Shown here: positions 59,494-64,000 of the stretch, piece after piece | How positions within the stretch are numbered: the first letter of the stretch is position 1 | Layout: each line of letters opens with the position of its first letter | From: an uncultured Mucilaginibacter sp. | GTDB lineage: Bacteria > Bacteroidota > Bacteroidia > Sphingobacteriales > Sphingobacteriaceae | DNA length: 64,000 nucleotides | NCBI RefSeq assembly: GCF_913773635.1 | Contig: NZ_CAJYGQ010000003.1 | Span: 335,238 to 399,237, forward strand | Direction of reading: 5' to 3' | Made by a program: the position numbers and the translations under genes | Notes under the pieces: generated by a model | Seen by the model: the letters and a program-made list of their open reading frames with translations, nothing else | Databases searched by the model: none | Told to the model about the DNA's origin: nothing

Positions 59494-60771
59494 CTATCCT
59501 AATTTGGGATCAGTACCTGAACGAAGTTCAAATATGCTTATCTCCGGCAAAATACCTACCCGGCCCGGGTAACCTAAAAAGCCATAACCAACGTTAACAT
59601 AAATTTGCTGTAGTCCCTCGCGGTATAAACCACCCCATTCTTTATACACAAATTGAATAGGGCTCCATTGAAAATGTTCGGTTCGTATGCCAAATTGCAT
59701 TCCATGTGTATGTCCTGAAAAAGTCATATCAATTTGAGGGTAATTGGGCAATATTTGCGCCCGCCAGTGTGACGGATCATGTGATAAAAGGAGCTTTACG
59801 GGTAAATCATCGGTGTTTTTAACAGCCTCATTTAACTTGCCGTATTTTGGAAAACGGCTTAGTGCTCCCCAGTTTTCTACGCCCAAAATACCAATTTCTT
59901 CGCCATCAACCTTTAAGCGTCGGTTTTCGTTCATGAGCAAATCCCAACCCATGTTTTTATGGGTAAGCATCAAATCGTTAAGGTTTTTTTGTTTGGCTGC
60001 CGCATTTGGCCACCAGGCATAATCACCATAATCATGATTGCCCAGCACGGAGTAAACGCCTAAAGGTGCTTTTACTTTTGTAAAAACGTCTTGATATTCA
60101 CGCATTTCATTGGCAAGTGTATTAACCAAATCACCGGTAAAAAATATAAAATCGGGTTTTTCGCCCAAAAGCAAGTCTACACCACCAGCTACAGCTTTTT
60201 TGTTGTAAAAGCTGCCCGAATGTATATCAGAAACCTGCCCTAATTTAATGCCATCAAACTTTTTAGGAAGATTAGGCAAATATATGGTGCGACGCCTTAC
60301 GCGGTAATCATACACACCGTTAATAATTCCGTAGCTTAAACCGGCAAGAGGTAAAGAGCCTGCTATTAAACCGGCCTTGAGTAAAAATTGTGAGCGGGTA
60401 ATGTCAGTTTCAGGTTTAGGCTGGCTTGCCGGAAACTCAGGCTCGGGTTTATTGCGTTTACGGGCAATGCGTAAACACAATCTTCGTATATCATCAACCA
60501 AAAACATGGGGAGCATACACACCTTGCAGCATAACAGCAAAAAGAATAGCAGTAATACAGCACCCTTAAAGCCAACGCTGAATTTGATATATATACTGGC
60601 TATTAAACCTGTAATAAGCAAAATTGATACCGCCCAGTAAACGCGTAAAAAAAGCTTACTTTGCACAAACCGCCACTTTTTAAAGCCTTCGCGTAAGCCG
60701 TTGGTAATGTACAAGTCGGCCAGGATGAGGCCAATACAAATCAAAAAAATAGTAGGGGCTTGTCCCTCCAT
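59494..60771 (-). CDS. membrane-anchored metallophosphoesterase
   Basis: 425 residues: three or four membrane helices at about 5-110, a short basic loop, another hydrophobic segment near 130-150, and then a calcineurin-like domain with GQVSDIHSGSF, FFTGDLVN, VLGNHDYG and SGHTHGMQFG. Two-metal phosphoesterases of this YkuE-like type hydrolyse phosphodiesters, for instance UDP-diacylglucosamine or lipid head groups. The catalytic domain lies outside the membrane. Confidence 0.9.
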   Translation of the reverse strand: MEGQAPTIFLICIGLILADLYITNGLREGFKKWRFVQSKLFLRVYWAVSILLITGLIASIYIKFSVGFKGAVLLLFFLLLCCKVCMLPMFLVDDIRRLCLRIARKRNKPEPEFPASQPKPETDITRSQFLLKAGLIAGSLPLAGLSYGIINGVYDYRVRRRTIYLPNLPKKFDGIKLGQVSDIHSGSFYNKKAVAGGVDLLLGEKPDFIFFTGDLVNTLANEMREYQDVFTKVKAPLGVYSVLGNHDYGDYAWWPNAAAKQKNLNDLMLTHKNMGWDLLMNENRRLKVDGEEIGILGVENWGALSRFPKYGKLNEAVKNTDDLPVKLLLSHDPSHWRAQILPNYPQIDMTFSGHTHGMQFGIRTEHFQWSPIQFVYKEWGGLYREGLQQIYVNVGYGFLGYPGRVGILPEISIFELRSGTDPKLG

Positions 60772-60795
60772 GTGTTGTAGTATGTTTTAAAAAGC

Positions 60796-60840
60796 AGCCC
60801 TTCCAAAATCTACCTCGATATGAGTTGCTTTGGAAGGGCT
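60796..60840 (-). terminator. terminator for the ATPase gene
   Basis: AGCCCTTCCAAA / TTTGGAAGGGCT, 12-bp perfect stem with a 21-nt loop. On the minus strand it is followed by GCTTTTTAAAA. Confidence 0.75.
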
Positions 60841-60877
60841 TGGTTGTCATTTATTACTCCTTAGAGTGAACTTAAGA

Positions 60878-62380
60878 TTAATACCTGTCGTCGTCTAACT
60901 CGTCCTCATCATCAGGCTGCAGGTTAAACAGGCTGTCAAACATGTCAGAAAACGCAAAGCCATTATCTAAAAAGCCTTTGCTAAGTTGCGAAAACTCTGC
61001 TAAACCATGCAAAATAAACTCCATAAGCAGTAATTGCTGGTTCTCGCTTAAACGTGGATGGAATTGTTTAATAACATCTTTTAAACCGTTTACCGAGTTA
61101 AGCATCTTTTTATACTCAGCCAATGATAAATCATCATTAAGCGATAATGTGTTGCCTGCCGCAAACCAGCTGATTACCTCGTTATAAGGATTGCCTTTTT
61201 TGTTTTTCTTAGCCTTTTCAGGATCAGGGAAAAATTGCAACAGCAGCGTTTTAATGGCTTTGCCTATTAAGATGTTAGCAACCTTGGCCGGCCCTTCCAG
61301 CTCGCCTTCGTAAACCAACTCAATTTTACCCGTAATTGCCGGAATAACACCCAGAAAATCAGAGATGCGTACAAATGTGCTTTTCTCGCCATTGATAATC
61401 ATGCGGCGTTCGGCATTGCTTATTAAGTTTTCATAAGCCGATATAGTTAAGCGTGCTGATACACCCGACTTTTTATCGATGTACTCCGAGTTACGTGCTT
61501 CAAAAGCAATTTGCTCAATCAGGTCTTTCACCAGGCCATCTGCTTCAACCGCGCTGCGTTGCGCATCGGTCAACAAAGCTTCCTGCTGGGTTATTTTACG
61601 CGAAATTTCTACCGAGCGCGGGTAATGCGTTAATATCTGGCTTTCAATGCGGTCTTTAAGCGGTGTTACAATTGAGCCGCGGTTGGTATAATCCTCAGGG
61701 TTGGCAGTAAATACAAACTGCAAATCTAAAGGCAGGCGTAGCTTAAAGCCACGTATTTGAATGTCTTTTTCTTGTAAGATGTTAAACAGCGATACTTGTA
61801 TACGTGCCTGTAAATCGGGCAGCTCGTTTATTACAAATATTCCGCGGTGTGCACGAGGGATAAGGCCAAAATGAATAACGCGTTCATCGCTGTAAGTAAG
61901 TTTCAAAGTTGCCGCCTTAATAGGATCAACATCGCCAATTAAATCGGCTACGGTAACATCAGGCGTGGCCAGCTTTTCGGTATAACGCTCCGAGCGGTGT
62001 ACCCATGATATAGGTGTGGCATCACCTAATGATTCAATTTGATTATGCCCGTACCATGAGATTGGTGCTAACGGATCGTCAAATAATTCTGACCCTGTAA
62101 TGTAAGGCATATACTCGTCTAATAAGTTAACCATTAAACGTGCAATACGCGTTTTAGCCTGTCCGCGCAAGCCTAATAATAAAATGTTGTGGCGCGATAA
62201 AATTGCAGTTTGCAAATCGGGTATTACCGTATCTTCAAAACCTATAATGCCCTCAAAGCCGCCTTCGTGCTTTTTTTGCAACTGCGCTATCAGGTTTTCT
62301 CTCAATTCTTCCTTAACCGACCGGCTTTTGTAACCGGTTTGTTTTAACTCACCAAGTGTTTTTATATTCTTAATGTCCAT
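60878..62380 (-). CDS. MoxR/magnesium-chelatase-type AAA ATPase
   Basis: 500 residues. Walker A GLRGQAKT (70-77), the BchI/MoxR insert ISWYGHNQIESLGD, then IFVINELPDL (Walker B at about 181-190), sensor-1-like FTANPEDYTNRGSIVTPLKDRI and a C-terminal helical part. Asn185 replaces the usual Asp of Walker B. Together with the upstream VWA protein it is a MoxR/VWA pair that remodels or inserts cofactors into client proteins. The client is unknown. Confidence 0.9.
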   Translation of the reverse strand: MDIKNIKTLGELKQTGYKSRSVKEELRENLIAQLQKKHEGGFEGIIGFEDTVIPDLQTAILSRHNILLLGLRGQAKTRIARLMVNLLDEYMPYITGSELFDDPLAPISWYGHNQIESLGDATPISWVHRSERYTEKLATPDVTVADLIGDVDPIKAATLKLTYSDERVIHFGLIPRAHRGIFVINELPDLQARIQVSLFNILQEKDIQIRGFKLRLPLDLQFVFTANPEDYTNRGSIVTPLKDRIESQILTHYPRSVEISRKITQQEALLTDAQRSAVEADGLVKDLIEQIAFEARNSEYIDKKSGVSARLTISAYENLISNAERRMIINGEKSTFVRISDFLGVIPAITGKIELVYEGELEGPAKVANILIGKAIKTLLLQFFPDPEKAKKNKKGNPYNEVISWFAAGNTLSLNDDLSLAEYKKMLNSVNGLKDVIKQFHPRLSENQQLLLMEFILHGLAEFSQLSKGFLDNGFAFSDMFDSLFNLQPDDEDELDDDRY

Positions 62381-62465
62381 TTAGTTTTTATGGTAGTATT
62401 GTTGCTTTTAGCAATGGTAAATGTTTATTAAAATCTGCACAATCGCATATCTACGCATTCGCACA

Positions 62466-63563
62466 TTATCGCACCGTTTTTCGTCTGTTTTTGATATAAT
62501 CTTCAAATATGTACTCACCCAAACCGTTTAGCGAGCTGTAAAAAGCACGGCCGCCGTTGGTTTCGGTAAACTTGCGTACAAACTGTTGCAGGTACGGGTC
62601 GCGGGCAATCATAAACGTGGTGATAGGTATTTTCAAACGTTTACATTGTGCGGCCATGTTCAACGTTTTGTTCACCACCTTACGGTCAAGACCTATACTG
62701 TTTTTATAATACTTGGTGCCTTCCTTTAAACAAGTAGGCTTGCCATCGGTAATCATAAAAATTTGCTTGTTATGCGTTTTGCGGCGGCGAAGCAAATCGG
62801 TAGCCAGTTCTAACCCTGCGTAAGTATTGGTATGATACGGACCGACCTGCAGGTACGGCAAATCCTTAAGCGTTATAGGCCAGGCGTCATTACCAAAAAC
62901 CACAATATCCAGCGTATCTTTCGGGTACTTGGTTTTTATAAGTTCTGACAGTGCCATAGCTACCTTCTTGGCCGGAGTAATCCGGTCTTCGCCGTACAAG
63001 ATCATAGAGTGCGAAATATCGATCATGAGCACGGTAGAAGTAAGGGTTTTGTAATCCATCTCCTCCACTTCAAGGTCGCGCTCGGTCATCATAAAATCGC
63101 CAATGCCGTGGTTAACCTGGGCGTTGTGGATAGATTGAGTCATGTCTATCTGATCCAAACTGTCTCCAAACTCAAACTCACGGCGTTCCGAGTTCTTTTC
63201 ATCACCCTGACCCGATTGAGGTGTACGGTGATTACCCTTACCCGATTTTTTTAGTTTACCAAAAATCTCTTCCAAGGCCGACTGCCGAATGCTTTGCTCG
63301 GTTTTAGCTGTGATATTAAATTCGCCTTTTTCGTTGTCTTCGCTCAGGTAACCCTTTTGCTTCAACTCGTCAATAAAATCACCCATGCCGTACTCGTCAT
63401 TGGTAATATTATACTGCTTGTCAAGCTCATTCATCCATTGCAAAGCTTCGCCGGCATCGCCCGATGTGTAATTAAGCAATTCCAGGAAGAGTTTCAGAAG
63501 TTCGTCAAAACCGCCTTTTGGTATCTCGCGGGGTGTATATTTAGAGAAGCCGAAGCCACGCAT
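62466..63563 (-). CDS. VWA domain protein, partner of the ATPase
   Basis: 365 residues. The first 130 residues are helical with an extended charged linker. The VWA domain follows at about 170-365, with MIDAS motif DISHS (Asp182, Ser184, Ser186), VVFGNDAWPI and FMITDGKPT. It starts a likely two-gene unit with the ATPase 85 bp downstream. In such pairs the VWA subunit binds clients through a metal site. Confidence 0.9.
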   Translation of the reverse strand: MRGFGFSKYTPREIPKGGFDELLKLFLELLNYTSGDAGEALQWMNELDKQYNITNDEYGMGDFIDELKQKGYLSEDNEKGEFNITAKTEQSIRQSALEEIFGKLKKSGKGNHRTPQSGQGDEKNSERREFEFGDSLDQIDMTQSIHNAQVNHGIGDFMMTERDLEVEEMDYKTLTSTVLMIDISHSMILYGEDRITPAKKVAMALSELIKTKYPKDTLDIVVFGNDAWPITLKDLPYLQVGPYHTNTYAGLELATDLLRRRKTHNKQIFMITDGKPTCLKEGTKYYKNSIGLDRKVVNKTLNMAAQCKRLKIPITTFMIARDPYLQQFVRKFTETNGGRAFYSSLNGLGEYIFEDYIKNRRKTVR

Positions 63564-64000
63564 GTGCTATCCTTTCTTTAAATTAAAGTAACGGAAAATA
63601 TTTGGTTTAAGTTTTATGCCGCCTTGCTTAAATACCTGCAGACGTTTAATAATAGAATAGTATGACAAAAGGAGGCATGGAACCGGAAGTTGAAAAGTTG
63701 ATGAATATGCAGAATTAATAAACTGCCCAGAACTTGGTAATATAGTCCGGTTTATACCTGGGCGTTGCATCTGGCCCGGGCTATTTGCTGCAAGTCCTCA
63801 CTGCGCTACGCTACGTTCCGGGCTTTTCGCTGCTATCCCTAACGCAAACTTCATCAATAAGTGGATGGGGCTCAACTGTGGAATCGCAATTCCCCAGCAG
63901 TTGAGTAAAGTTGGGGAAAACTTAACCACAGGTTAATCGCTGTTTGTCTTGCTTAATGCTTTTGGCACGATATGAAATATGCGTTTTTATAGGTGCCAAG
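63564..64000. other. non-coding end region with GC-rich and palindromic segments
   Basis: 437 bp without a credible gene. 63770-63840 is GC-rich (GGCCCGGGCTATTTGCTG, then CGCTACGCTACGTTCCGGG and GCTGCTATCCCTAACGC), unlike the surroundings. 63871-63905 is a nested inverted repeat: CTCAACTG / CAGTTGAG enclosing GGAAT / ATTCC. Possibly a small RNA, an intergenic repeat or part of the next gene. Confidence 0.4.

Noticed and set aside
1..64000. CRISPR array, prophage, insertion sequence or integron
   Set aside because: No direct-repeat/spacer pattern, transposase, integrase or phage structural gene was recognised.

Overview
The window is chromosomal DNA of a Bacteroidota bacterium, most probably a Sphingobacteriaceae member of the Mucilaginibacter/Pedobacter type. 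Direct signs are low-to-moderate GC, many promoters with the Bacteroidetes -7 box TAnnTTTG, few Shine-Dalgarno sequences, and family content typical of the group: DUF4407, DUF6600, a dipeptide epimerase, a LytS-type kinase, a SusC/D-independent pectin enzyme set and an AsmA-GT51 fusion. No phage, insertion sequence, CRISPR array or plasmid gene was found. Genus-level placement is inference.

Layout. 1-5.6 kb: a partial TlpA-like thioredoxin, a LytS-type histidine kinase, and a sigma factor coupled to an anti-sigma-like beta-barrel protein. 5.6-7.0 kb: a PL22 oligogalacturonate-lyase-like protein. 7.2-18.4 kb: housekeeping genes (AsmA-like, PfkB kinase, Dabb, VOC, an SDR/TetR pair with two visible operators, peptide deformylase, NifU-like and Mrp Fe-S assembly proteins, AsmA-GT51). 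18.4-25.6 kb: a rhamnogalacturonan/pectin enzyme cluster (GH105, GH43, three SGNH acetylesterases, GH105). 26-36 kb: cold-shock protein with a structured leader, DUF4407, rhodanese, dipeptide epimerase, M16 peptidase, HPRT, SulP and MFS transporters. 36.2-36.8 kb: three small proteins, two of them tandem paralogues. 36.9-39.1 kb: lpxB and surE. 39.4-41.9 kb: GT2, a receiver protein and a pseudo-receiver/phosphoglycosyl-transferase fusion. 44.0-44.3 kb: two identical tRNA-Glu genes. 44.5-51.0 kb: DUF427, a flavoprotein disulfide reductase, then an ergothioneine-type operon (EgtV-like ATPase, EgtU-like permease/binding-protein fusion, EgtB, EgtD) closed by a perfect terminator. 51-64 kb: a mannonate-type SDR, AlkA, a lipoprotein, two 102-bp repeats that look like small RNA genes, thioredoxin, a Q-rich DUF6600 protein, a 2OG-Fe(II) oxygenase, a CsgG-like protein, a methyltransferase plus UbiA-like pair, a metallophosphoesterase and a MoxR-type ATPase/VWA pair.

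How genes work together. The PL22, GH105, GH43 and esterase proteins fit stepwise degradation of acetylated pectin/rhamnogalacturonan outside the cytoplasm, and the mannonate-type SDR at 51.1 kb could feed uronate catabolism. The transporter followed by egtB and egtD suggests both import and synthesis of ergothioneine or hercynine. The strongest candidates for undescribed biology are the receiver plus pseudo-receiver-PGT pair with a four-cysteine insertion, the tandem 102-bp sRNA-like elements, and the tandem micro-proteins at 36.5 kb.
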